DNA of 63,413 nucleotides, taken from NCBI GenBank assembly GCA_903868245.1, contig CAIPUN010000154.1:1-63413 (forward strand). The letters run 5' to 3'. This stretch comes from an uncultured Sphingomonadales bacterium (GTDB lineage: Bacteria > Pseudomonadota > Alphaproteobacteria > Sphingomonadales > Sphingomonadaceae). A program made the translations under genes and the position numbers. Positions 44,256 to 54,490 of this stretch are shown one piece after another. Every line of letters begins with the position of its first letter. Position 1 is the stretch's first letter. The notes beneath the pieces are model-generated. The model searched no databases and had not been told where the DNA came from. It worked only from the letters and a program-made list of their open reading frames with translations.

Positions 44256-44342
44256 AATTTAGTGGAAGGCGGGGCGTAAAGATTGCGCCTTCGTCTTCTA
44301 CAAACAAATATGGCTTGATAGGGTGTTAATTACGCTTTCAAT

Positions 44343-45566
44343 TTAGTTGGACTCTTGGCCTTCGGCATGACGCTGCATGCTTGCGATAATCAGGACGCTC
44401 AACTGCAATACCATCAGCCATTGTAACGCCGCCGTTATCCCAACGGTCGCGGCCCCAATGATAGCAAGTAACGCTAAAGAGGCGGGTGAATGCAACACTT
44501 GTTTCGCCCAGCCAGTAATGGCCATTTTGTCGGCCAGATAAGCGAGCGAAGCCACGGCAAACGCCGCAAATAGGCCATTGTCATTATAAGACGTCGCCAC
44601 ATAAACGCAGCTGAACATGGCCAATATGATCAGTGCCCATGTGATAACAGACAGGCTTTGTACGTTGTCACTACCATCTGGATCATCTGTAACCGCCAAA
44701 CGTAGCGCGTTCGCCGCGATGGATAACAATGCCGCAACACAAGCGGCTGTGGCAAAGTTTCCAAAGCCCAATGCAACGGCCGCTAACGCTATAACAGCGC
44801 TTGCAAATTTGGTCGCAGTTACCGCTGCCGGGCTTTGCCAGATAAGCGGAACAATAAGGGAAAGGATAGGCCCGAACACATAAACCTCAACATACCCTGC
44901 CCTGTTCGCCACACGACGCCGTAGTATCTGGCGATTGAGTTCCGAAAAATCCTGCGCGCCCGTCAGGACGGTCAGCGTGCCATTTTGAACATGCTGTTGC
45001 GACAGGGGACGGAACGGAACTTTTGCGAGCAAGGCCTGCCGTAGCAGCGATGACATAATGCTCCAATCTTCTGGCAGATCACGCAGCATAGCAATAGCAT
45101 CATATCCAACAACCGAGACACCTGCCCATCGTGTATTGATATCTATACGCTCAAACGCGCGATTTTCGTCTCGGCCATCGATTGTTGCGATGAAATTCTC
45201 GCTGGATTTCAGAAGCGTTTCAATCAAAGCCAGCTGCACATATAACTGCCCGGATTGCACCCATATGCGGTCATCGACATCTATGTGGTGAAGGATATCC
45301 GCGCCCGTTTGGACAAAATCGACTGTCAGTTTACGCAAACGGCAACGGTCGGCCAGCGCGATTAACGAACCGTCGATATTTTCCACTTCAATCAGAAACT
45401 GTTGGATCCCGGCACGCGCAAGCATCATTATCTGATATTCAATCAAGGACAGACCGGCCAAGTCGGGACGCCCGACACCTTTTGACGCATCCTGTTCAAT
45501 ATCATCATTGCCCGCGACCGAGAGCAACGCGATTGTAGGTAAGTTCGGATTTCGAACGGAGAGCAT
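44343..45566 (-). CDS. Membrane protein resembling a degenerate nucleotidyltransferase / CDP-alcohol phosphotransferase fusion
   Basis: Start placed at MLSVRNPNLP (45566); soluble N-terminal half, then a linker and several hydrophobic segments. No intact catalytic signature seen. Confidence 0.6.
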   Translation of the reverse strand: MLSVRNPNLPTIALLSVAGNDDIEQDASKGVGRPDLAGLSLIEYQIMMLARAGIQQFLIEVENIDGSLIALADRCRLRKLTVDFVQTGADILHHIDVDDRIWVQSGQLYVQLALIETLLKSSENFIATIDGRDENRAFERIDINTRWAGVSVVGYDAIAMLRDLPEDWSIMSSLLRQALLAKVPFRPLSQQHVQNGTLTVLTGAQDFSELNRQILRRRVANRAGYVEVYVFGPILSLIVPLIWQSPAAVTATKFASAVIALAAVALGFGNFATAACVAALLSIAANALRLAVTDDPDGSDNVQSLSVITWALIILAMFSCVYVATSYNDNGLFAAFAVASLAYLADKMAITGWAKQVLHSPASLALLAIIGAATVGITAALQWLMVLQLSVLIIASMQRHAEGQESN

Positions 45567-45770
45567 GTTCCCGATATGAATGTTAAGACCGTTTTGCCAA
45601 CAGAAATATGAGATACCTGCCAATACACAGGCGCTAAAGTGTTCAATTTCGTTAATCGCTTTGTGATCTCCGGGGCAAAATACGCCTGAGGTGACCATCA
45701 TTTCATTTCCGGTTCCGCAATATGATAAGTTTGCGTTTCTCTCGCCGAATAATGTGTTAAATGGGACTTT

Positions 45771-48056
45771 ATGACTACACGCTCCAAAATCGTCGGCCTG
45801 AACCGCGAAATCACTGAAACCGATCCAGAAACGGCTGTACCGCCTGTCAGCAGCCATGCGGAAGGCGCCGACGAAGATGATTACGCAGCGGAAAATTATG
45901 ATATTTCCGACGAAGCGCTGCACCGCATGGGTACTGGGCGTTATCTTTCCCCTGCGCTGTTGTTGATCGCGTTTGCAGCATGGTCGACATTTTTTGGCAT
46001 GACTTATTGGTCTGAAGCGCAATTCAGCATGACCAATGATCGGATAGTCACCCTGATTGTGACATGGGTCATTCCTGCGCTTTTAATTGCGGTGCTGTGG
46101 TTGCTTTCCATGCGCAATAGTAGCCGAGAGGCCGTGCGTTTTGGCAAGGTCGCGAGAATGTTGCGGGCCGAGAGCGATGCGCTTGCAATCCGGATGCGGA
46201 CGGTGAACGAAGAAATATCGCTCGCACGTCAATTTCTATCGCAAAATGCGCGCGAACTGGAAACATTAGGACGCCAGTCTTCAAAAAATCTCGTGGATTC
46301 CGCACAGATGCTGTCGGCGGCTCTTGCCGATAGCGATGAAAAGGCAAAGACACTGGAATCGGTGAGCAACGCCGCCAATATAAATTTGGAACAGCTCCGC
46401 AAGCATTTGCCTGTTGTGACCAGCGCCGCGAAAGATGTTAGTAACCAGATTGGAAGCGCTGGCAATGATGCGCAGGTTCAGATTAAGGCGCTGATTGCAG
46501 CCCTTGAACGCGTAAGTGAAGCAGGCAAGTCGGTAAGCGAATATGTCGAAAATGTTGAAACGCGCGCTGATGCCTTGTCCGTCCGGCTCGAGCAGTCGTT
46601 GGGCAACAGTGTGCAGCTGCTTGACGACAAAAGCGCCGACGCACTTGACCGGAGCACTGAAATGGTCACGCTCATGGACAAGGCCGCGCAGACAATTTCC
46701 AATGGCATCGCCCAGTCATCAACCGATATCGATGCGCTCATTACCCGCAGCAACGCGAAGATCCTGTCTAACCTTGCCGATTTACGTCGGGCCTTGGGTA
46801 ATATTGAAGCGCAATCCAGTCAGGAAGAAGCGCGCATTCAGGCTATGATTGCGAATATTAGCACGCATATTCAGAGCAGTGCAGCGCAGATTTCAGAGAT
46901 TGACCGCGCAGCCAGCGATCAAACGGCAAAACTCGCCCTTGCGGTGTCAGCCTTGGGCGACAGCACGCGTTCAGTAGGAAGCGCACTTTCCGATAACCAA
47001 TTAACCACCGCTAACTTACTGGATCAATCGGAGCTATTAATTAGCTCGCTCAGCACGGCAAATCTAGAGATTGGCCATAAGATTCCTGCCGCCATGGACA
47101 GCGTAAACGCGCGCATGACACAGGGCATAGAGCAAGTGAACGCGGCGCTGGCCGCCGCAGAATCGCTCAACAATATCAGCGACGGAACGCTGGAAAAGCT
47201 TAACAACATTGAGCAAGTAATCGCCGCACAACATGACGCAGTTGGCGCGCTAATGGCCGAGAGCGATGCACATTTTGCTGCACGTCATGAGCAAGCGGAC
47301 GCCCTTGGCGCTGCGCTGAAACAGACGCAGGCTTTACTGCGGGATATGTCAGATGAGGCAAATGGCAGTTTGGTTACATCTTTGCTTCGTGTGCGTGAAA
47401 CAACGCGCGCTGCAGCAGAAAACAGCCGCAAGATCCTCGACGAGGAACTGGCGCATATCGCCGATCAATTGACCGAACAAAACCGCGTCGCATTGGCCAA
47501 TGCGTTGGACGCGCAGGTCGCATCCATGAATGAAGCGGTGCAAGAAGCGATCTCGCGTAATATCGAACTGTCGGAAACAGCATCTTCCTTAGTCGCCAAG
47601 CAACTCGGTGAGCTCAACGAAATGACGACGACCCTTGAGAGCCGTATTGCAGATACCGTCAACAGTTTTGAATCTGTGCAGGATGAGAGCTTTGCGCGCC
47701 GCATGGTGGTTTTGACCGAATCTTTGAACTCCACCGCTATCGACGTTACCAAAATACTGTCCAACGACGTGACCGACACCGCTTGGGCAGCTTATTTAAA
47801 GGGCGATCGGGGCGTGTTTACCCGTCGCGCCGTGCGCTTGCTGGATTCACGTGAAGCAAAGATTATTGCCAAGCATTATGGTGATGACAGCGCGTTCCGC
47901 GAACATGTAAACCGTTACGTGCATGATTTCGAAGGTATCATGCGCCTGTTGCTCAGCACGCGCGACGGCAACGCCATTGGCGTTACCTTGCTATCGTCCG
48001 ACATTGGCAAGCTTTACGTCGCGCTAGCGCAGGCCATTGAGCGGCTGCGTAAATAA
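45771..48056 (+). CDS. Large coiled-coil membrane-anchored protein of unknown function
   Basis: Two N-terminal hydrophobic segments, then about 500 aa of Ala/Ser/Glu/Gln-rich helical sequence and a C-terminal globular region (AKIIAKHYGDDSAFREHVNRYVHDFEGIMRLLLSTRDGN). Confidence 0.8.
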   Translation: MTTRSKIVGLNREITETDPETAVPPVSSHAEGADEDDYAAENYDISDEALHRMGTGRYLSPALLLIAFAAWSTFFGMTYWSEAQFSMTNDRIVTLIVTWVIPALLIAVLWLLSMRNSSREAVRFGKVARMLRAESDALAIRMRTVNEEISLARQFLSQNARELETLGRQSSKNLVDSAQMLSAALADSDEKAKTLESVSNAANINLEQLRKHLPVVTSAAKDVSNQIGSAGNDAQVQIKALIAALERVSEAGKSVSEYVENVETRADALSVRLEQSLGNSVQLLDDKSADALDRSTEMVTLMDKAAQTISNGIAQSSTDIDALITRSNAKILSNLADLRRALGNIEAQSSQEEARIQAMIANISTHIQSSAAQISEIDRAASDQTAKLALAVSALGDSTRSVGSALSDNQLTTANLLDQSELLISSLSTANLEIGHKIPAAMDSVNARMTQGIEQVNAALAAAESLNNISDGTLEKLNNIEQVIAAQHDAVGALMAESDAHFAARHEQADALGAALKQTQALLRDMSDEANGSLVTSLLRVRETTRAAAENSRKILDEELAHIADQLTEQNRVALANALDAQVASMNEAVQEAISRNIELSETASSLVAKQLGELNEMTTTLESRIADTVNSFESVQDESFARRMVVLTESLNSTAIDVTKILSNDVTDTAWAAYLKGDRGVFTRRAVRLLDSREAKIIAKHYGDDSAFREHVNRYVHDFEGIMRLLLSTRDGNAIGVTLLSSDIGKLYVALAQAIERLRK

Positions 48057-48065
48057 GCCATGGAA

Positions 48066-48338
48066 TTAAACGGGCGGGTTAAACAGCCCGTCAAAGCTGT
48101 GCCGCGTTATCCAGCCATTAACGTAATTGGCATAATATAAAGCGAACAAGGCTGCAGAGAGCATTGTCGTTCTCAGCAAAATCTTCCGTGGTTGAAAATT
48201 ACCTGGCGCGCTATCCGCCTGGCCAGGTGTCTTTGGAAGGCCGAGTTCGTCATGCGTGCGCACGCCGATGGGCAAGATAACGAATGCCGTCATCACCCAA
48301 AACAGCAAATAAATGGCAATAATCGAGGTCCAGGTCAT
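48066..48338 (-). CDS. DUF1467 family small membrane protein
   Basis: [33 protein letters not shown]...PGQADSAP, typical of the family. Confidence 0.82.
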   Translation of the reverse strand: MTWTSIIAIYLLFWVMTAFVILPIGVRTHDELGLPKTPGQADSAPGNFQPRKILLRTTMLSAALFALYYANYVNGWITRHSFDGLFNPPV

Positions 48339-49978
48339 GCTGTCTCCACTACTAAAACATCAACGATCGGTTTTTTACCTGTCCAGTTAACCGCAACACG
48401 GCGCACAGCCAAACGCACCGTTTCGCGCAACTTGTCATAATCACCGCGATGGTCATTTACCGCTTTAACAGCAGCGGCCGTGGCTTCTTCCAGAAAATCC
48501 TCAAGATCTTCTTCAATCGGCACACCGTGCAAACGAATCTCGGGGTTGCCCAGCATCCGGTCTTTTGCGTCCAAAGCGAAGGCGACGGAAATCAGACCAT
48601 ACCATGACAGGCGGCGGCGTTCGTTCAATGTTGCGCCGTCCGCGGCGATGATGGTGTCTCCATCGAGAATCAAACGGCCTGTGCGTTCCTTGCCGATGAT
48701 TTTTGGCTCTCCCGGCGCAAGCCGCACCACATCGCCATTGGATTGAACGACCGCTTTGGGAACGCCATGCGCCCGCGCAAAACGCGCCTGTTCAGCCATG
48801 TGGCGGCGTTCGCCATGGACGGGAATAAGAATTTCAGGTCGAACCCAGTCATAAAGCGCGGCAAGTTCCGGTTGCCCAGGGTGACCGGAGACATGCACAT
48901 GTGCTTGCTTTTCGGTCACTGTCAGGATGTTGCGTTCCGCAAGTTTGTTCATGATTACACCAATGGCAATTTCATTGCCCGGTATCTGCTTGGACGAGAA
49001 AATTACCGTGTCGCCTTCTTGCAGCTTCACGGGGTGATTGCCCTCGGATATGCGCGCCAAAGCGGCGCGGGCTTCTCCCTGCCCGCCAGTCGCGACCACC
49101 ATAACATCGTGTCGTGGAAGACTATCGACGCTCTCCATATCCACGGTTTTGGGCATGTCTTTCAAATAGCCATTGGCCTGTGCGGCTTCAATAATCCGGT
49201 GGAGTGAGCGACCTGCAAAACATAAGGTGCGCCCGCTCTCACGCGCTACTTCTGCTAAAGTCTGCAACCGCGCAGCATTAGAGGCAAAGGTTGTGACAAC
49301 GACCCGGCCCTTGGCAGCCTTGACGGACTTCAGCAGGTCATCTTTAACACTGCCTTCGCTGCCGCTAGTTTCAGTATTGAACACATTAGTCGAATCGCAA
49401 ACCATCGCCAGCACGTTACTGTCGCCAATCGCGGTTAGCGCTTCTTGCGTTGATGGCGCCCCCAATACGGGGCTCGGGTCCAGTTTCCAGTCGCCCGTAT
49501 GGAAAATCTTTCCATAAGGCGTGGTGATGAGACAGGCGCTCATCTCAAGGATAGAGTGCGCTAAGGTGACGAATTTGAAGTCAAACGGCCCCAAGGAAAA
49601 GGCACCTTCCATAGGGATCACATTTAGCTCCACAATGTCAGCAATGCCTTCTTCTTCCAACTTGCCGCGAATGAGGGTTGCCGTGAACGGTGTGGCATAA
49701 AGTGGAACGCCCAAGTCGGCGGCAAAATAGGCGACTGCGCCAATGTGATCTTCATGGCCGTGGGTCAGCACAATACCCAGAAGGTCCTTTTTGCGCTTTT
49801 CAATAAATTCGAGATCAGGCAGGACAAGGTCAATTCCGGGATACTCCGAATTCGCAAATGTAAGGCCCAAGTCGACCATCACCCACTTGCCCTCGCAACC
49901 GTATAAATTGACGTTCATGCCAATTTCGTTGGACCCGCCAAGGGCGAGGAAGAGCAGTTCATTTTTTGGGGTCGTCAT
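48335..49978 (-). CDS. Ribonuclease J
   Basis: [45 protein letters not shown] and [12 protein letters not shown]. Confidence 0.94.
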   Translation of the reverse strand: MTTPKNELLFLALGGSNEIGMNVNLYGCEGKWVMVDLGLTFANSEYPGIDLVLPDLEFIEKRKKDLLGIVLTHGHEDHIGAVAYFAADLGVPLYATPFTATLIRGKLEEEGIADIVELNVIPMEGAFSLGPFDFKFVTLAHSILEMSACLITTPYGKIFHTGDWKLDPSPVLGAPSTQEALTAIGDSNVLAMVCDSTNVFNTETSGSEGSVKDDLLKSVKAAKGRVVVTTFASNAARLQTLAEVARESGRTLCFAGRSLHRIIEAAQANGYLKDMPKTVDMESVDSLPRHDVMVVATGGQGEARAALARISEGNHPVKLQEGDTVIFSSKQIPGNEIAIGVIMNKLAERNILTVTEKQAHVHVSGHPGQPELAALYDWVRPEILIPVHGERRHMAEQARFARAHGVPKAVVQSNGDVVRLAPGEPKIIGKERTGRLILDGDTIIAADGATLNERRRLSWYGLISVAFALDAKDRMLGNPEIRLHGVPIEEDLEDFLEEATAAAVKAVNDHRGDYDKLRETVRLAVRRVAVNWTGKKPIVDVLVVETA

Positions 49979-50760
49979 GAGTTACTATCTCTATTCCTAT
50001 ATAAAAGCGCTAGCCCCCGCAGCGTCAAATCGGGCTCTACCCGGTCAAATAAATGGCCATGTTGCTGAAACAAGATAGCCAAACCGCCGGTTGCAATGAC
50101 CGATACTGGTTCGCCAATTTCAGCTTTCATCCGTGCGAGGATCCCTTCGATCATCGCCACATAGCCCCAATAGATGCCAATCTGCATTTGTCCAACAGTC
50201 GTTGTCCCAATGACGCTATCATTTGGTGGTGGTTCGATTGCAATTCGCGGTAACATCGCTGCCGCAGCATACAGCGCATCGAGGGACAAATTAACACCCG
50301 GTGCAATGCTGCCTCCGCGATACGAACCATCGGATCCAATATAATCAAATGTTGTGGCTGTACCAAAGCTGATGACGACTTTGTGCCCTTCGGCTAATGA
50401 ATGTGCCGCAATAGCATTGACCGCGCGATCCGCGCCGACGGCATGCGGCTCCGCCACACGCAATGGAATACCCCAACCAACGGCCCCGCGTCCGGCAACC
50501 AAGGCTTCAGTTCCAAAATAACGTGTCGCGAGCAACTGCAGATTGTGCAAGGCGCGCGGCACAACGGTCGCAATAATGACCGCTTTTATATCTGTGCGGT
50601 GAAAGCCAGCCATCTGAATCAATTGATCCAACCAAACCGCATATTCATCAGCCGTACGCCGTGCGTCGGTCGCTATGCGCCATCGCTGCACTATTTCACC
50701 GGCGTCATTGACCAATGCAAATTTCACATTGGTGTTACCTGTATCAATTGCGAGCAGCAT
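49975..50760 (-). CDS. coaX: Type III pantothenate kinase
   Basis: [44 protein letters not shown] and [16 protein letters not shown]. Confidence 0.96.
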   Translation of the reverse strand: MLLAIDTGNTNVKFALVNDAGEIVQRWRIATDARRTADEYAVWLDQLIQMAGFHRTDIKAVIIATVVPRALHNLQLLATRYFGTEALVAGRGAVGWGIPLRVAEPHAVGADRAVNAIAAHSLAEGHKVVISFGTATTFDYIGSDGSYRGGSIAPGVNLSLDALYAAAAMLPRIAIEPPPNDSVIGTTTVGQMQIGIYWGYVAMIEGILARMKAEIGEPVSVIATGGLAILFQQHGHLFDRVEPDLTLRGLALLYRNRDSNS

Positions 50761-50772
50761 AGCCGTTCCCTG

Positions 50773-51519
50773 CTAGATTAGAAAAACATCGGCCGCGTGA
50801 ATGGCACGAATTGAGCCATCCGCCAAGCGAAGGTGCAACGCACCATCATCATCTAGCCCAGCATATAGGCCATCGACTTGCGCGCCATCAGGTAGTTTCG
50901 CCGACAAGGCTGTACCGAGAGGATGAGCGTTCGCTTCCCAATGCCGGACAATGGAACCCAAGCCCGACATCCGCCAGACATCAAGATAGCGGGTGAACGC
51001 TTCGGCTAAGATCTCCAGTGCCGTTTGCGCATCGGGCGGCGTTGCGCCAAGCGTGCGCAGGTCGGACACCTTCCGCTCCAAATTTTGAGGGTGCCAGACA
51101 AGGTTCAGGCCAATACCCACAATAACTGCGTCAGACGCGCGCTCCAACAATATCCCGCATAATTTCGAACCATCATGCGCCATAATGTCATTGGGCCATT
51201 TCAGGAATATATCCACTTGCGGCGCCATATGTCGGACGGCGTCATAGGCAGCAACCGCGGTTACAAAAGCTAGCCCCGCGGGCGAAGGATCTGTGTCGCG
51301 CAAGCGCACAATAACGCTAGCAAAGAGGTTGCCCTTTGGGCTTTCCCAAATACGGCCAAGTCTCCCACGGCCACCATCTTGCGCGTCGGCACGAAGCCAT
51401 AACCCTTCGGGAGCGCCTTGCGCCGCCCGTATCAAGAGATCCGCGTTCGTTGACCCAGTGAGCGCGACTTCTTCAAAGATGGGTGTCAGAACAGCGCCCT
51501 CGCGGCATAAGCCGTCCAA
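50773..51519 (-). CDS. birA: Biotin-[acetyl-CoA-carboxylase] ligase
   Basis: TGSTNADLLIRA, DGGRGRLGRIWESPKGNLFASVIVR and FLKWPNDIMAHDGSKLCGILLE. Exact start uncertain. Confidence 0.93.
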   Translation of the reverse strand: MDGLCREGAVLTPIFEEVALTGSTNADLLIRAAQGAPEGLWLRADAQDGGRGRLGRIWESPKGNLFASVIVRLRDTDPSPAGLAFVTAVAAYDAVRHMAPQVDIFLKWPNDIMAHDGSKLCGILLERASDAVIVGIGLNLVWHPQNLERKVSDLRTLGATPPDAQTALEILAEAFTRYLDVWRMSGLGSIVRHWEANAHPLGTALSAKLPDGAQVDGLYAGLDDDGALHLRLADGSIRAIHAADVFLI

Positions 51520-52934
51520 ATGCCAAGCGCAGGTATCGTCAAATAGCCAATCGGTGAATTCGCAGCTGCCAAAACGCCGCCCGTCCAGACGAGAACCTTA
51601 TCATCGCTTTCGACAATCACATCCGCCGCATCATCAAAATACATGACTTTGACGACCTTCAGATAATAAAATGCGCCAATCACCGATGCTGTAATGCCGA
51701 TGACGGCCAGAGGCAGCAAGCCAGCAGCAACAGCGGCGTTAAATACCACAAGCTTGCCCCAGAAACCGAATAATGGCGGAATGCCAGCTAGGCTGAACAT
51801 AAAAATGGCCAACGCGGCCGCCAAGCCGGGACGCGTTTTGGATAGGCCGGATATGTCCGCAAACTCTTCACGATAGCCGCCTTCCTTATCCTTCAACTGC
51901 ATCAGACAGATGAAGCTGCCTAAGGTCATGGCAACATAGATGATAAGATACACCAGCATTGCTGAAATGCCCTGCTCCGTTCCCGTCGCAAGACCAATCA
52001 GAATGAAACCAACATTGTTGATCGAGCTATAGGCCATCAATCGCTTCAAATTTTGCTGCCCAATGGCACCGACGGCGCCGATGATAATCGACATCAACGC
52101 AACGGCGATAATGATTTGCTGCCACACCAATATTTGCGAGCCAAATGCCTCAAGCACAATGCGGATAGTCAGCGCAATCGCCGCAACCTTTGGCGCGCTG
52201 GCAAAGAATGCGGTGACAGGTGTTGGTGCACCTTCATACACGTCCGGCGTCCACATGTGGAAGGGCGCAGCGCTTATTTTAAACGCAAGGCCCGAGAGAA
52301 TAAACACGATGCCGAAGATCAAGCCCAAGCCAACCTCGGTATCCATAGCCACGCCGATAGCCGCAAAGCTTGTGGATCCAGCAAAGCCATAAACCAACGA
52401 TGCACCGAACAAGAGCATGCCACTGGCCAACGCGCCAAGAACGAAATATTTAAGCCCGGCTTCGGCTGAACGGCCATCAGAGCGTACAAAGCTTGCAAGG
52501 ACATAGGCGGACAAGCTTTGCAGCTCTAGACCGATATAAAGTGAAATCAGGTCCGTTGCCGACACCATTACGGCCATGCCAATGCAGGACAATAAGATAA
52601 GCACCGGATATTCGGCGCGCATGGCACCGGCATTTTCCAGGAAGCGAGGCGCAATCATCAAGGAGATTGCTGCCGCAATGAAGATCAGAATCTTTGAAAA
52701 ATTGCCAAATGCATCATTGATTAAAAGACCATCAAAAGCCGATGCATCTGTGGCATGCATCATTGAACTGATTACAAATGCAGAGGCTGCACCAAGCGCC
52801 GTAACTGCCAATATGCTAATCAAGCGACCGGCCTGCTCACGCCACGCAGCCAAAAGTAGCAGCGCGAGCGCAGAGAAGGTCAAAATGATTTCCGGACGGA
52901 GTAATACGAGAGAAGCGTTCAGTTCCATTATCAA
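51486..52934 (-). CDS. nuoN: NADH-quinone oxidoreductase subunit N
   Basis: LISLYIGLELQSLSAYVLASF, AAPFHMWTPDVYEGAPTPVTAFFA and LKRLMAYSSINNVGFIL. Confidence 0.95.
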   Translation of the reverse strand: MIMELNASLVLLRPEIILTFSALALLLLAAWREQAGRLISILAVTALGAASAFVISSMMHATDASAFDGLLINDAFGNFSKILIFIAAAISLMIAPRFLENAGAMRAEYPVLILLSCIGMAVMVSATDLISLYIGLELQSLSAYVLASFVRSDGRSAEAGLKYFVLGALASGMLLFGASLVYGFAGSTSFAAIGVAMDTEVGLGLIFGIVFILSGLAFKISAAPFHMWTPDVYEGAPTPVTAFFASAPKVAAIALTIRIVLEAFGSQILVWQQIIIAVALMSIIIGAVGAIGQQNLKRLMAYSSINNVGFILIGLATGTEQGISAMLVYLIIYVAMTLGSFICLMQLKDKEGGYREEFADISGLSKTRPGLAAALAIFMFSLAGIPPLFGFWGKLVVFNAAVAAGLLPLAVIGITASVIGAFYYLKVVKVMYFDDAADVIVESDDKVLVWTGGVLAAANSPIGYLTIPALGIWTAYAARALF

Positions 52935-54490
52935 TGGCTCCCCTCAGCCATGTTTTTTTCTGCATCGTGCACAACGCGGTAACGAGCGGTAGTTGGGTCG
53001 ACTAATTTCAGCTTGCTGTCACCAACCGGTGCAGCACGTTCAATGCGGGCGACAATCGTTGCCACGTCGCGGCGGATGGGTGCCAGAAATGTTTCAGGAT
53101 AAACCCCCATCCACAAAACCACGACAGCAATAGGCGCCAAAAGCCACATTTCGCGGCCATTCACGTCCGACATCGCAGCGGCATCGGCATTGACCTGTGG
53201 CCCAAATGCAATGCGGCGGTAGAGATACAGCATATAGCCAGCGCCAAAGATAATACCCGTAGTCGCAATGAATGTGGCCCAGGTAGAAACCTTATACGCG
53301 CCGGCGAGACTCAAAAACTCACCTACAAATCCGCTGGTGCCGGGCAAGCCAACACTCGCCATGGTGAACAGCATGAACATTAAAGCATATTTGGGCATGT
53401 TGACGCTCAGTCCGCCATAACGGCTGATCTCACGCGTATGCAGGCGGTCGTAGATGACGCCGACGCATAAGAAGAGCGCGCCCGAAACGAGGCCATGGCT
53501 CAACATCACGATAATTGCGCCTTCAATGCCTTGTTGATTGAAGGTGAACAGGCCAACAGTTACAATCGCCATATGCGCGACCGATGAATAAGCGATGAGC
53601 TTTTTCATATCCTGCTGCACCAAGGCAACAAGCGAGGTGTAGACCACCGCGACCATCGACAGTCCAAAGACCAACGGAATCAAGTCGGCGCTCGCCTCCG
53701 GGAACATAGGCAAAGAGAAACGTAAGAAGCCATAGCCACCCATTTTCAAAAGAACACCCGCCAAAATCACGGAACCAGCGGTAGGCGCCTGAACGTGGGC
53801 ATCAGGCAACCATGTATGCACTGGCCACATGGGCATCTTTACCGCAAAGGATGCGAAAAAGGCGAACCATAGCCATTTCTGCGCTTCTGCAGGGAAATCA
53901 GTGTTCAGCAATGTTGGAATATCCGCAGTGCCCGCAAACTGGATCATCCACAGCATCGCGATCAGCATCACAAGCGATCCAAGCAGAGTATAGAGGAAGA
54001 ATTTGTACGATGCGTATATGCGGTCCTGCCCACCCCAGATGCCAATGATAAGATACATTGGGATTAGGCCAGCTTCAAAGAAGATATAAAACAGCAACAA
54101 ATCCTGCGCTGCAAAAACGCCAATCATCAGCGTTTCCATCAGCAGAAATGCCGCCATATATTCGCCGACGCGTTTCTGAATGGACGTCCAGCTTGCACCA
54201 ATACAAATCGGCATGAGGAACACCGATAACATGATCAACGTCAGCGCAATACCGTCAATGCCAAGGCGCCAGCCAATGGGCCCAAAGAGGTTAGCGCTTT
54301 CGGTAAACTGCCACTGCGCGCCCGCTGGGTCATAATTGAGCCAGAGCAGTACACCAAGAAGCAGATTCAATAATGTTGCCGATAATGCAATGATGCGCGC
54401 AAGTTCAGCGCGTACAAAAAGGCACAAGGCAGCTGCCGCCACCGGAATGGCCAACATGATCGAAAGGACAGGAATATCTGCGGCGTTCAT
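52931..54490 (-). CDS. nuoM: NADH-quinone oxidoreductase subunit M
   Basis: LLFYIFFEAGLIPMYLIIGIWGG, HTWLPDAHVQAPTAGSVILAGVLLKMGGYGFLRF. Confidence 0.96.
   Translation of the reverse strand: MNAADIPVLSIMLAIPVAAAALCLFVRAELARIIALSATLLNLLLGVLLWLNYDPAGAQWQFTESANLFGPIGWRLGIDGIALTLIMLSVFLMPICIGASWTSIQKRVGEYMAAFLLMETLMIGVFAAQDLLLFYIFFEAGLIPMYLIIGIWGGQDRIYASYKFFLYTLLGSLVMLIAMLWMIQFAGTADIPTLLNTDFPAEAQKWLWFAFFASFAVKMPMWPVHTWLPDAHVQAPTAGSVILAGVLLKMGGYGFLRFSLPMFPEASADLIPLVFGLSMVAVVYTSLVALVQQDMKKLIAYSSVAHMAIVTVGLFTFNQQGIEGAIIVMLSHGLVSGALFLCVGVIYDRLHTREISRYGGLSVNMPKYALMFMLFTMASVGLPGTSGFVGEFLSLAGAYKVSTWATFIATTGIIFGAGYMLYLYRRIAFGPQVNADAAAMSDVNGREMWLLAPIAVVVLWMGVYPETFLAPIRRDVATIVARIERAAPVGDSKLKLVDPTTARYRVVHDAEKNMAEGSH

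Noticed and set aside
44256-44342. Terminator between gltA and the convergent membrane gene
   Set aside because: AAGGCG/CGCCTT pairs only 6 bp around a 14-nt loop with a poor U-tract; too weak to call.
45567-46022. 152-aa N-terminal extension of the 44343 minus-strand ORF
   Set aside because: Overlaps the 5' end and promoter of the divergent gene at 45771. MLSVRNPNLP at 45566 is a better start.
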